A DNA stretch of 64,000 bases. Origin: Nocardiopsis potens DSM 45234 (GTDB taxonomy: Bacteria > Actinomycetota > Actinomycetes > Streptosporangiales > Streptosporangiaceae). The notes beneath the pieces are model-generated. The model was not told where the DNA came from. It was given only the letters and a program-made list of their open reading frames with translations, and searched no databases. The first letter of the stretch is position 1. Each line of letters begins with the position of its first letter. This document shows positions 43,499 to 52,104 of the stretch, piece after piece. The stretch covers positions 62,001 to 126,000 of the forward strand of contig NZ_ANBB01000045.1 in NCBI RefSeq assembly GCF_000341105.1, given 5' to 3'. The position numbers were made by a program, and so were the translations under genes.

Positions 43499-43522
43499 CC
43501 GGCGGCTCCCGGGAGCCGCCGG
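43499..43522 (-). terminator. Perfect 24-bp palindrome after the NB-ARC gene
   Basis: A 12+12 perfect GC palindrome (left half CCGGCGGCTCCC) 10 bases downstream of the NB-ARC stop, so it can fold as a tight terminator hairpin. Confidence 0.6.
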
Positions 43523-43532
43523 CGTGCGGGAG

Positions 43533-45710
43533 TCAGCCGGAGTCGGAATCGGGGACGGAGCCCAGCGCGGACATCCGCTCGTGCACGGCGGCGATGGTCT
43601 CCCGGGCACCCAGCTTGCGCAGCACCTCCACCGTGGCGGAGTAGTGCCCCACCGCCCGCTCGGCGTCGCCGGCGCGGGCGGCGAGGTCGCCGAGCGCCTC
43701 CAGGGCCTCGGCGCGGGCGGTTTCGAACCGGCGCTCCGAGGCCTTCTCCAATTCCTCCTCCAGAGCACCACGCGCCTGATCGCGGTCCTCATCGACCGTT
43801 GCGCGGGCCAGGGCGATCCGGGCGCGCAACGCGTGGTTGGCGTCCTTTCCGCCCTCCAGCAGACCGAGCGCGCGGCGGAGCAGCGGTGCCGCCTCGGCCT
43901 CGCCTCCGGTCCGGTTGAGCGCACGCCCCATGGCCAGCAGGGTGATGCCCCGGTCGTGTCGGACCCCCAGCTCCTCCTGCAGTTCGCAGGCGCTTCGGAG
44001 ATGACCGAGGGCCTGGTCAGGGCGCTCCTTGCCGAGTGCGAGCAGGCCCCTGCGCTGCAGAACCTGGGCGACCCTGCCGGGTTCGCCGACCTCCTCCCAG
44101 AGGGCCTGGCTCTGCGAGAACGCCTCCTGCGCCTCCTCTACACGGCGTAGGAAGCCCAGGGCGAGACCCCGCTTGCTCAGCAACCGGCCGCGCAGCCGCG
44201 TGCCGGTGTCCATGCGGAGTTCCGCATCCCCGACCCGGAGCCATCCGGAAGCATCACGTTTGTGCAGGTACAGCGGCCAGAAGCCTTCGCTGATGGCGAC
44301 CGTGCAGGATGTGAGGCCGGCCTCCGCCGCATACTCCGCGACGGCGATGATGTTCTCCCGCTCCGCCTCCAGCCAGCTCAGTGCCTGGTCGGAGTCGGCG
44401 AACCGGGCCGGCTCGGACCGGGCGGAAGGAGGGGCCACCCCGTCCGCCGCCAGGTCGGCCTGGGCGTAGGGGCGGATCACGGCGTCCGCCGCCAGCGAGT
44501 CGCGGGCGTAGGTTTCGGCCAGCTCCCGCAGCGCGTCGGCCCGCCTTTCGGGCTCGTCCTGGGCCGCCTTGCCCTTCGCGTGCAGGGCGAGCAGGTCGTG
44601 GAAGCGGTACCGGCCGCCGCCCAGATCGGTGAGCATGCTCGCGGAGACCAGGGAGCGGAGCAGCCGGGCGCACTCGGCACCGCCCCCGCCGACGAGACCG
44701 CGGACCACGGAGAGCGTGATGACCGGACCGACATGCCACCCCAGCCTGCGGTAGGCGCGGGCCGTCTCCGGAGGCAGGGCGTCGTAAGAGAAGTCGAAGG
44801 CGGCCTGGACCGACTCCGTTTCATCGCTGCTCAACGCGGACAGCCGAGTTCGGTGCTGGGTGAGGCCTGTTTCGGCGTCGGCGAGCGTGAGCCCTTCGAC
44901 GGCGTGCACGCCCACTGCGTTCACCGCGATCGGCAGTCCGCCGCACAGCGCGGCCACCCGGGAGGCGGACGCCTCGTCTGGCTCGGCATCGGCGTCAGTG
45001 GCCCTGGCCAGGTCCAGTAGGAGCTTCGTCGCGGCGGTATCGTCGAGCGGATCGACCCGCAGCAGCCGCCCTCCGTCGAGGGTCAGACCGGCCAGCCGGG
45101 CCCGTGCGGTCGCCACCACGACGTGCGCCCCCTCCCCGGGTAACAGACTTCGGATCTGAGCTGCGGAGACAGCGTTGTCCAGCAGGATTCCGAAGCTCTT
45201 TCCGGCGCTTGCCGACCGCCACCAGGAGGCCCGTGCGGGCAGGTCCGGCGGGATGGCGGCGGGAGGAACGCCAAGGGAGCGGAGGAACACTTCCAGCACA
45301 TCGTTCGGCTTGGCGGTCGTATCGGGGGAGAAACCGCGCAGGTCGTAGAAGAGGTTTCCGTCCCGGCCGGCTCCGTCTTGATCGGACTGGAGCTCATGGA
45401 GGAAACGCGAGGCCAGGCCGCTCTTCCCCACTCCGCCCATTCCGTACAGGCAGATCAGGGCGGTGTGCCCGCCACCGGCCTGGGCGACGATCTCCCGCAT
45501 CGAATCCAGGATGGGGCCGCGATTGACGAAATGGGGGGTGACCGGCGGCACCTGGCGCACCATCTGCGGAATCGCTCCGGAGTTCTGGATGTTCTGCACG
45601 TCTCCGTGCACGGTGCCGACCTGGATGAGGGGGCCATGGTGGCCCCCGCTGACCTTGTTAAACGAAGAGTTGGATGCCTTTCGAGGGTCTTCTGGCCAGC
45701 GCACGCACAC
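43533..45710 (-). CDS. STAND NTPase: NB-ARC plus TPR protein without DNA-binding domain
   Basis: A 725-residue protein. A short N-terminal tail with the GPLIQVGTVHGDVQNIQ segment common in actinobacterial NB-ARC proteins; P-loop GMGGVGKS (90-97); the sensor region CGGLPIAVNAVG; winged-helix region FDFSYDALPPETARAYRRLG; then about 250 residues of TPR-like helices. Unlike AfsR it has no SARP or other output domain at the N-terminus, so it may signal through a partner, or act as a sensor/defence-type switch. GTG start at 45708-45710. Promoter region has lower GC than the gene body. Confidence 0.9.
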   Translation of the reverse strand: MCVRWPEDPRKASNSSFNKVSGGHHGPLIQVGTVHGDVQNIQNSGAIPQMVRQVPPVTPHFVNRGPILDSMREIVAQAGGGHTALICLYGMGGVGKSGLASRFLHELQSDQDGAGRDGNLFYDLRGFSPDTTAKPNDVLEVFLRSLGVPPAAIPPDLPARASWWRSASAGKSFGILLDNAVSAAQIRSLLPGEGAHVVVATARARLAGLTLDGGRLLRVDPLDDTAATKLLLDLARATDADAEPDEASASRVAALCGGLPIAVNAVGVHAVEGLTLADAETGLTQHRTRLSALSSDETESVQAAFDFSYDALPPETARAYRRLGWHVGPVITLSVVRGLVGGGGAECARLLRSLVSASMLTDLGGGRYRFHDLLALHAKGKAAQDEPERRADALRELAETYARDSLAADAVIRPYAQADLAADGVAPPSARSEPARFADSDQALSWLEAERENIIAVAEYAAEAGLTSCTVAISEGFWPLYLHKRDASGWLRVGDAELRMDTGTRLRGRLLSKRGLALGFLRRVEEAQEAFSQSQALWEEVGEPGRVAQVLQRRGLLALGKERPDQALGHLRSACELQEELGVRHDRGITLLAMGRALNRTGGEAEAAPLLRRALGLLEGGKDANHALRARIALARATVDEDRDQARGALEEELEKASERRFETARAEALEALGDLAARAGDAERAVGHYSATVEVLRKLGARETIAAVHERMSALGSVPDSDSG

Positions 45711-45916
45711 TCACCTCGCCTTGTTCTCCCAGGACCGGGGCTCTGCCTTGTGGGCATACCCGGTCCATCCTCTCTCGCAGCCGCGGACCGATTCGTGTCG
45801 GAGTGGCCGAAAGAGATGTCAACTGGAGAGACAGATTGTGCGTCTGTGAATTATGTGGATTTCGGGTAGAAGTGGGACCTCTTTTGGAGATCTTCGTCTT
45901 CTTCCTGGTGATCGGG

Positions 45917-46015
45917 TTAGAGCAGAGGGGTCCCGGTCAGCTGGGAGGCGCTCCAGATGCCGGCCCAGCCGAGAGCGACCAGGGCGCCGAAGATGCGCCA
46001 TGTTAGGGTTGGCAT
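45917..46015 (-). CDS. Short hydrophobic peptide (32 residues)
   Basis: MPTLTWRIFGALVALGWAGIW is broken here to its first 21 of 32 positions in sense only: residues 1-6 MPTLTW, then a membrane-spanning stretch (8-24), then a short polar tail ending GTPLL. It is preceded by AAAGGA seven bases before the ATG, a good ribosome site, and by a GGTGCAC/GTGCACC dyad. It sits alone between the NB-ARC and SARP genes in a low-GC tract. It may be a membrane micro-protein or a type I toxin-like peptide; expression is unproven. Confidence 0.5.
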   Translation of the reverse strand: MPTLTWRIFGALVALGWAGIWSASQLTGTPLL

Positions 46016-46039
46016 TTCATTATCCTTTCGACGGCTGTA

Positions 46040-46067
46040 GGTGCACATTTGATGGGTTTGGTGCACC
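46040..46067. promoter_or_regulatory. GGTGCAC-N14-GTGCACC dyad upstream of the micro-protein
   Basis: Perfect 7-bp inverted repeat with a 14-base spacer, 25-52 bases upstream of the micro-protein start codon. Candidate operator. Confidence 0.5.
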
Positions 46068-46242
46068 AACAGTTTGGATAGTGGGCAGGGGTGGGGCCTC
46101 GTGCTCTCTCGAAGGTGGGTGCGGGGCCCCATCCCGTTGGGCAGGCTGAGTACGCCATGGAGCATGGCGAGGAACCTGATCCACTACGGGCAAGCATGCC
46201 AGAGATGAGTGGGAGATGTCGATCTTGCCATGCTCTGAACGT

Positions 46243-46261
46243 TTACCCGTGATGCGGGTAA
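46243..46261 (-). terminator. Hairpin after the SARP gene
   Basis: TTACCCG and CGGGTAA, a perfect 7-bp stem with a 5-base loop, 18 bases beyond the SARP stop codon. No U-tract. Confidence 0.4.
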
Positions 46262-46279
46262 TGTGTAGCGGGCATCCGC

Positions 46280-49200
46280 CTAGGCGGAGGGGCTTGCTAG
46301 GGTGTAGATCAAGATTTGCGCATAGACTGCTTCTGGGGCCGAGATTTCAGATAGGATCCGCTCGGCCGCTTCAAAGCGAGACTGGGCGCGTTCCTTCATC
46401 CCCTTTTGGGCTAGAGTGCGTCCGAGGGCTGTGAGTGCCAGCCCTCTTTCTCTGCGCAGGTCCGCCTGGACAGCTTCGTTGAGTGCCCGCGTGAAGTGCT
46501 CGTATGCACTTTCCAGGTGGCCGCGGATGAGTTCGATTTCGCCCATCCCAATCAGGATCTCGACGCTGGTGCCCGGGGTCCCGTATGTTGCGCAGAGGCG
46601 GGAGCTCTCTTTGAAATGGGCTTCAGCCTTATCCAGTTCGTCGCACTTTAGGTGTAGATGGGCGAGGTTTGTCAAGGTTACGACCTCGGTCCAGAAGTCG
46701 TGCAGCTCGCGTAGTGTGTCCAGCGCTGCCCCGAAAAAGGAGAAAGCGCGCCCGGTTTCTCCCTTGTAGGATGATATTTCGCCCAGATTGGTGGCTATTG
46801 CCCCTTCGCGTCGTTGGTCGCCGATTTCCTGGGCGGCCCATAGTGCTTCCTGGCAGAGCTTGGTTGCTTCGCGGTGATAACCGAGCCCTTGAAAAGCTCC
46901 AGCTAGGTGGATCTTTGTATCGATGATGGTCGCAGTACTTGAAATCTGTTCCTGCTCCTGCAACCGCAGTGCGTCACTATGCGCCGAGATGGCGGCATGG
47001 AAGTCGCTGTCCCGGAAGTGGCAGGCGCCCCGGCGGTCCAGGCTGAGGGCGATGCCCGGCTTGTGACCCGCCCGCTCGAACTCCTCCTGGGCCTCTTCGT
47101 GCAGGCGGGCCGCGGTGCGGTAGTCGCCGCCGACGAAGGAGATGAGGCCGAGCTGGTGCCGGGTCCAGGCCAGGCCCGTCGCCTCGCCGTGGTTCTGCCA
47201 GAGGGACAGCGCCTCGCGGGCGCACCTCTCCGCGTTGGCGCGGTCGCCCATGCGCAGGTAGGCGCGGGAGAGCTGGTAGGTCGCGTGCGCCTCCGCCTCG
47301 GTGTCGCCTCGGCCGCGCCAGATGCCCAGGGATCTGCTGTGCAGCGGGACGGCGGCCTCCCACGGGCCGTGCGCGTAGACGTGCTCGGCGACGGTGTCGG
47401 CGAGGAGTGCCGCCTCCCGGTCGTGGTCGGTCCGGGCGGAGTGGTGGACCACGTCGAGGACGACCGGCAGCCGGCGGTTCAGCAACTCCATCGCCGCCGC
47501 CTTGTCCCGGGGCGGGGGCGGGAGGAAGGGGGCGGTCGGCCCGGCCGTGCGGTCGAAGCGGTCCAGGCGGAGCCGGTCGGGGTAGAGCAGCCGGTCGGCC
47601 TCGGTGCAGACGGACAGGTAGGCGTCGAGCATCCGGGAGCGGACCGCGTGCTGCTCGGCGAGCGGCAGGCCGGTGCGGGCCCTGCGGTGGGCGTGGTTCA
47701 TCACCAGGCTGTGCAGCCGGTGGCCGCCGGAGCCGGGGTCGGTGTCGATCAGCGACGCGTCCTCCAGCTCCTCCAGCGCGTCCTCGGTCTCCGCCGGGTC
47801 CAGGCCGACCATCGCGGCGGCGACGTCGCGGTCGACCACCGGCGAGGGGTGCAGGCCCAGGCGGAGCAGGGCGGTCTGCGCGGAGCCGCCGAGGCTGCGC
47901 AGCGAGACGTCGAAGACGGTGGAGAGGCGGCGGCTGCCCGCGCGGAACTCGCCGACCCGGTCGCCGGCCGCGCGGAGCCGGTCGATGAGGCGGCTCCCGA
48001 CCAGGTCGGCGCGGGTGTCCAGGCGGGTCGCGATGAGCCGCATCGCCAGCGGCAGCTGGCCGCAGAGCTCCACGATCCGGGCGGCCGTCTCGGCCCCCTC
48101 GGACGTCTGCTCCCGGGCGGCCATCCTGGTGAACACGGTGACCGCGTCGCCCGGCGCGGGCACCTGCAGCCGGATGTGCCGGGCACCGTCGATGTCGGGC
48201 AGGCTGTTCCTCCCGGTGACGAGCACCGCGCAGCCGGCCCCGGCCGGCAGCAGCGGGAGCACCTGCTCCGCGCCGGCGGCGTCGTCCAGGACGATCAGCA
48301 TCCGGCGGCGGGCGGTGTAGTCCCGCCACACCGCCACCCGCCGGTTCAGCGAGGCGCCCTCGTCCTCCGGCAGGCCGACCCCGACCAGCTGGAGCAGCTC
48401 GCCCAGGGCGCCGAACGGGGTCAGCGGCTCCCGGTGCTCGTGGTGGCCGCGCAGCTCCAGCATCAGCCTGCCGTCGGGGAACTCCCCGGCGAGGCGGTGC
48501 GCGGCGTGCACCGCGAGGCTGGTCTTGCCCACCCCCGGCATGCCGCTGAGCACGCAGACCCGGGCGGCGGTGGGCACCGCCGAGGAGGTGAGCACGCCCA
48601 GGATCCGCTCGGTCTCCGCGGTGCGGTCGGAGAAGTCGGCGAGGTCGCGCGGGAGGTTGGTGGCCACGGCGGCGGGGCTCCGGAGGGAGGGCCCGGACTC
48701 CGCGGGCGGCGGGCCGGACGGCGGCGGAGCGGAGCCTCCCCCGGCGGGGTCCGGGCGGCTGCGCAGGATCTCCCGGTGCGCGCGGACCAGCCGCGGGTGC
48801 GGGTCGGAGCCGGTGGTCTCGGCCAGCCGCTCGCGCACCAGGTGGAAGTGGTCGAGGGCGTCGGCGGTCCGCCCCGCCTGATGCAGCGCGCGCATCAGCA
48901 GCTCGGCGAGGGACTCGTTGAGCGGGTAGGCGGACGAGGCCTCGCCCAGCCGCTCGACGGCCTGCTCGGCGAGGCCGGCGCGGAGCGAGTTCTGCGCCCA
49001 GGAGACCAGGGCCGTCTGGTGCGCGCCGCGCATGGACGGCCGGATGGACTCGATCCAGCGCCCGGTCAGCCCGGGGAGCGGCTCGCCCCGCCACAGGGCG
49101 AGGGCCTCCTCCAGGAGCCGGAGCCCCGCGTCCCGGTCGCCGCGCCCCAGCGTCGCGGACCCCCGGGTGCGCAGCTCCTGGAACCGCGCCCAGTCCACGT

Positions 49201-49489
49201 CCTCCGAGGCCAGGGCGAGGACGTAGCCGCCGGAGGCCTGCCGGATCCGGGAGCGGGGGACCCCCGCTCCGGCGAGCCGGCGGCGCAGCCGGGTGACGTA
49301 GGTGTGCAGGGTCGGGCGCCAGCTCCCGCCCACCGCGCCGTCCCACAGCCGGTCCGCGAGCACCTCGGGGGCGACCGGCCGGCCCGTGCTCAGGGCCAGG
49401 GAGACGAGGAGGAGCATCTCCTTGCCGGAGACCTCCACGGCCGTCCCGTCCACCGTCACGTCGAGCGAACCCAGCACGGAGATCTGCAC
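46280..49489 (-). CDS. SARP family regulator (AfsR-like: SARP, NB-ARC, TPR)
   Basis: A 1069-residue regulator. OmpR-like DNA-binding domain about 1-92 (VQISVLGSLDVTVDG; LADRLWDG; LHTYVTRLRRRL), bacterial transcription-activation domain about 98-243 (DVDWARFQEL; ALWRGEPLPG), NB-ARC about 285-560 with P-loop GMPGVGKT (316-323), then TPR-like helices to the end. The GTG at 49489 has GGGAGG 7 bases upstream. Such proteins activate antibiotic clusters or global secondary metabolism. Codon use and GC change visibly near base 46980: the last 235 codons use far more A/T in third positions than the rest. Confidence 0.93.
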   Translation of the reverse strand: MQISVLGSLDVTVDGTAVEVSGKEMLLLVSLALSTGRPVAPEVLADRLWDGAVGGSWRPTLHTYVTRLRRRLAGAGVPRSRIRQASGGYVLALASEDVDWARFQELRTRGSATLGRGDRDAGLRLLEEALALWRGEPLPGLTGRWIESIRPSMRGAHQTALVSWAQNSLRAGLAEQAVERLGEASSAYPLNESLAELLMRALHQAGRTADALDHFHLVRERLAETTGSDPHPRLVRAHREILRSRPDPAGGGSAPPPSGPPPAESGPSLRSPAAVATNLPRDLADFSDRTAETERILGVLTSSAVPTAARVCVLSGMPGVGKTSLAVHAAHRLAGEFPDGRLMLELRGHHEHREPLTPFGALGELLQLVGVGLPEDEGASLNRRVAVWRDYTARRRMLIVLDDAAGAEQVLPLLPAGAGCAVLVTGRNSLPDIDGARHIRLQVPAPGDAVTVFTRMAAREQTSEGAETAARIVELCGQLPLAMRLIATRLDTRADLVGSRLIDRLRAAGDRVGEFRAGSRRLSTVFDVSLRSLGGSAQTALLRLGLHPSPVVDRDVAAAMVGLDPAETEDALEELEDASLIDTDPGSGGHRLHSLVMNHAHRRARTGLPLAEQHAVRSRMLDAYLSVCTEADRLLYPDRLRLDRFDRTAGPTAPFLPPPPRDKAAAMELLNRRLPVVLDVVHHSARTDHDREAALLADTVAEHVYAHGPWEAAVPLHSRSLGIWRGRGDTEAEAHATYQLSRAYLRMGDRANAERCAREALSLWQNHGEATGLAWTRHQLGLISFVGGDYRTAARLHEEAQEEFERAGHKPGIALSLDRRGACHFRDSDFHAAISAHSDALRLQEQEQISSTATIIDTKIHLAGAFQGLGYHREATKLCQEALWAAQEIGDQRREGAIATNLGEISSYKGETGRAFSFFGAALDTLRELHDFWTEVVTLTNLAHLHLKCDELDKAEAHFKESSRLCATYGTPGTSVEILIGMGEIELIRGHLESAYEHFTRALNEAVQADLRRERGLALTALGRTLAQKGMKERAQSRFEAAERILSEISAPEAVYAQILIYTLASPSA

Positions 49490-49680
49490 GCCGCCGCCTC
49501 CCAACCGGCTCGGGAAGGAAGGACTATTTTGACATTCCGCCAACTGCTCTAATGGCGTCCGGAAATGGAATCGCGGTGTTGCCGCCTGGTCTGAGCTGTG
49601 CTTTCTAAGAGAAAAACGGCTAAACCGCGCTCTGGGAGATCGACCGGAACAGGACGTGCGGGCCGAATGCATGTGATCGG

Positions 49681-49735
49681 TGCAGATGCACTTGAGGATG
49701 CATGGCCGCCATGGCGGGGGCGTTTGCAGGTGCAC
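49681..49735. promoter_or_regulatory. Palindrome flanked by direct repeats upstream of SARP
   Basis: TGCAGATGCAC (49681-49691) recurs as TGCAGGTGCAC (49725-49735), 44 bp apart, around the perfect palindrome CCGCCATGGCGG (49706-49717). The symmetrical layout suggests a multi-site operator for this pathway-type regulator. Confidence 0.5.
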
Positions 49736-50015
49736 GGGCGATCGGGGCCGTTCCGACCTGCGCGGACGGGGAGCGGAGGGCGGGGGTGTGCGGCGGGCTC
49801 GCGTATGCGGCGGGCGTGCGGCTCCGCTGTTTCGGGGGCGGGTGTCCGGAAAAGGGGGCGCCGTTATTGAAATGAAACGGTTCGCCCGCTGTTCGCCCGG
49901 GGCCGGCCGGTTCCGGGGCTCCGCGATATCTCCAGAGATCCCGCCGGGCGGCCCGGTTCCCGACGCCGCCGCCGGGCGGCGCCCGCCGGAGCGCGGTGCG
50001 CCGTCCCGGGAATGG

Positions 50016-50057
50016 AAAAGGCCGCCGCCCGGCCCCGAGGAGGGGTCGGACGGCGGC
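50016..50057 (-). terminator. Terminator of the secreted-peptide gene
   Basis: On the minus strand a long GC hairpin (outer stem GCCGCCG/CGGCGGC, inner CCCC/GGGG, one or two mismatches) is followed by CTTTTCC, the form of an intrinsic terminator. Confidence 0.75.
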
Positions 50058-50067
50058 TCCGGGATGA

Positions 50068-50097
50068 GCCGGTGCCAGGGCTCGGCCTGGCACCGGC
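50068..50097 (-). terminator. Second perfect hairpin after the secreted-peptide gene
   Basis: GCCGGTGCCAGG and CCTGGCACCGGC, a perfect 12-bp stem with a 6-base loop, between the peptide stop and the U-tracted terminator. Tandem hairpins of this kind can protect the short transcript. Confidence 0.65.
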
Positions 50098-50128
50098 AGG
50101 TCAGTCCGCGGAATCAGGCGCCGGAAGA

Positions 50129-50329
50129 TCAGTCGTCGATCTCGACGGAGCAGTAGGTGAGCACGTCCAGGTTGACGGCGATCAGGCCGAGCGCGGTCTG
50201 GTCCTTCACACAAGCGGTGAAGTCTTCGTGGCTGTGTCCGTGTCCGCCGGCGAAGGCGGTGCCCCCGCCCAGGCCGATGAGACCGGCCGCGACTACTGCG
50301 GGCAGGGCGAACTTGGCTGCGGTACGCAT
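50129..50329 (-). CDS. Small secreted two-cysteine peptide
   Basis: A 66-residue precursor. Residues 1-27 are a clear Sec signal (MRTAAKF, hydrophobic core, cleavage likely after TAFA). The mature part of about 39 residues starts with a His-rich GGHGHSHED, has two Cys bracketing a hydrophobic stretch (C-x19-C), and ends acidic. AAGGGGAGA provides a strong ribosome site. Size and the two Cys recall chaplin-type surface peptides, but the chaplin Gly/Asn pattern is missing. I do not assign a family. It stands alone with its own terminators and an AT-rich promoter region. Confidence 0.78.
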   Translation of the reverse strand: MRTAAKFALPAVVAAGLIGLGGGTAFAGGHGHSHEDFTACVKDQTALGLIAVNLDVLTYCSVEIDD

Positions 50330-50607
50330 GGTTCTCCCCTTACGGGTATGGGTCCTGTGAGCGGGTCGGCCTCCCCACAGCTGTAGTAACCGATACGAAC
50401 AGCTCGGAAACGTTCAGTAGTTAAACGCTCGCTGATCTCTGTTTAGATCCAGCACCAAGAGTCACATCCGCACCGCCTTCCGGGGCCTGCCGCGGGTGCC
50501 GGTGGGCATGCCGGAACGCCTGCGGCGCAGGGGATCCCGCGATCCGGGCCGGGCGATATGGGGCGGATGGACCGGCTCGGGCGAGTGCCGGGCCGGGGCG
50601 CCCCGGA

Positions 50608-51228
50608 TCAGAGCAGCCCGGCGAGGCGGTACAGGACCAGCGAGCCGGCCACCGCGACGTTGAGGCTGTGCCCGGTGCCGACCATGGGGATCTCCACGGC
50701 CGCATCGGCCAGCTCCAGCGCCTCCGGCGGAATGCCGCTCTGCTCGTGGCCGAGCAGGGCGACCGTGGGGGTGCGCGCGGGCGGCAGGTCGGCCAGCCGG
50801 ACCGACTCGTCGGTCAGCTCGACGGCGACGATGCGCGCGCCCCGCTCGCGCATCCGCTCCAGCCAGCGGACCTGGTCGCCGCTCCAGTGCACGCAGGACG
50901 GGCGGCGCAGGGTGTTCCCCCGGTCCAGCGCGTCGGGCACCCAGCGGAACCGGGGCACCGCCAGGCACGCGCCCACCGCGTCGCAGGTGCGCAGCAGCGT
51001 TCCCAGGTTGGCCCCGTGCATCGGCCACAGCGGCGCCGCGTACAGATGGTCCCAGCAGGTGTGCGCCTTCCGCCGGCGCTCCCGGCGGAGCTCCTTGCGC
51101 GGCCGCAGCCGCGGGGCGCTCACGCCGAAGGGGAGGCGCCCTCCCCGGTGCGGAAACCGTTCATCGAGATCATCATCGCGGGGCGCTTCGTCGGCACGCC
51201 CGGGCCATCGACGGTGGAAACGGTGCAC
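50608..51228 (-). CDS. TrmH/SpoU-type SPOUT RNA methyltransferase
   Basis: A 206-residue SAM-dependent RNA 2'-O-methyltransferase with the knotted SPOUT motifs: NLGTLLRTCDAVG (motif 1), LLGHEQSGIP (motif 2) and IPMVGTGHSLNVAVAGSLVLY (motif 3; its catalytic/knot region). Start at the GTG 51228 is uncertain; internal starts are possible because the N-terminal 50 residues are Arg-rich and poorly conserved. RNA target not predictable: tRNA or rRNA. Confidence 0.88.
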   Translation of the reverse strand: MHRFHRRWPGRADEAPRDDDLDERFPHRGGRLPFGVSAPRLRPRKELRRERRRKAHTCWDHLYAAPLWPMHGANLGTLLRTCDAVGACLAVPRFRWVPDALDRGNTLRRPSCVHWSGDQVRWLERMRERGARIVAVELTDESVRLADLPPARTPTVALLGHEQSGIPPEALELADAAVEIPMVGTGHSLNVAVAGSLVLYRLAGLL

Positions 51229-51293
51229 TGCGACGGTAGCCGCCCGGCGGGCCGGGCGCCAGCCGCCGAGGTGGGGGCGGGTGCGGGCGGCCG

Positions 51294-51899
51294 TCAGCGG
51301 GTGGCCGGGACGTACTCCGGGCCGCCGCTCCCGGGGACCAGGAACGCGGCCGGCCGGTCCGCGGGCGGGGCGCCGCCGCGCAGCTCCTCACTGGGGGCGC
51401 CCTCCAGCTCGAAGCCGATCATCGCGAGCCCCGGACCGGCCTCGCCGAGCGCCCCGCGCGCGACCCCGGCCAGCCAGGCGTCCAGCGGCGCGCGCCACTC
51501 CAGCGACTCGGCCCCGCTCCGCGAATCGAACGGGAACCCGCCGACCCGCGGGTCGGCCCGGTGCAGCGCGCTCAGCGGGAAGTACAGGTCGAGCAGGGGA
51601 GGGCCGTCCTCCCCGCCGGCCAGTGCGCACCCGCACGGGACCCGCCGCCCTCCGGGCAGCAGGACGGTCCCGACCAGCCGCCGGGCCTTCCGCAGCTCCC
51701 GCACCGTGCACGGCGCCTCCCGCAGGGCGCGATCCGCCCCGTAGGGCTCGGCGAAGCACCCATCGACCGGGGCGGACGCCCAGAGAGCGGTCAGCAGCCG
51801 CTGCAGCCGCCCCTCGCCGACGGGGCCCTCGGGCTCCACGTAGAGCTGGTAGAAACCGCCGGTCCAGGCGGTTTCGGCGATGATCGGGGGGACGCTCAC
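51294..51899 (-). CDS. Hypothetical protein
   Basis: A 201-residue soluble protein without a motif I recognise. Visible features: MSVPPIIAETAWTGGFYQLYVEP at the N-terminus, a two-cysteine VPCGCAL turn, an LDLYFPLSALHRADPR strand and a Gly/Pro-rich C-terminus. It is divergent from the amidohydrolase gene. Good codon bias supports coding, but function is open. Confidence 0.7.
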   Translation of the reverse strand: MSVPPIIAETAWTGGFYQLYVEPEGPVGEGRLQRLLTALWASAPVDGCFAEPYGADRALREAPCTVRELRKARRLVGTVLLPGGRRVPCGCALAGGEDGPPLLDLYFPLSALHRADPRVGGFPFDSRSGAESLEWRAPLDAWLAGVARGALGEAGPGLAMIGFELEGAPSEELRGGAPPADRPAAFLVPGSGGPEYVPATR

Positions 51900-52104
51900 C
51901 GGCCCAGTCTCGCCGACGCGCGGCGCGGACCGCCAGGGGCCCCGGTGTGCGTGTGCACATGCGGGTCCGCGAACGGTGTGCGAATGCCGATTGCGGTCCC
52001 GGCGCCGCTGCGGAGAGGCTGGTAGGGGCCGCCGCGCCCGCGCCGGCCGGTCCCGGAACGGCGCCCCGGCCTCCCGTCAGCCGACCCTTCCGAGGAGGAC
52101 ACCC

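Larger units (their letters stand above)
49490..50128. other. SARP upstream region
   Basis: About 640 bases. Left part (49500-49620) is relatively AT-rich and probably holds the SARP promoter. Further up lie a palindrome flanked by direct repeats (49681-49735) and two hairpins that end the secreted-peptide gene (50016-50057, 50068-50097). I see no gene. Confidence 0.6.

Noticed and set aside
50129-50329. Assignment of the secreted peptide as a chaplin
   Set aside because: It has the size, signal and two cysteines but lacks the conserved chaplin Gly/Asn/Val pattern between and around them.
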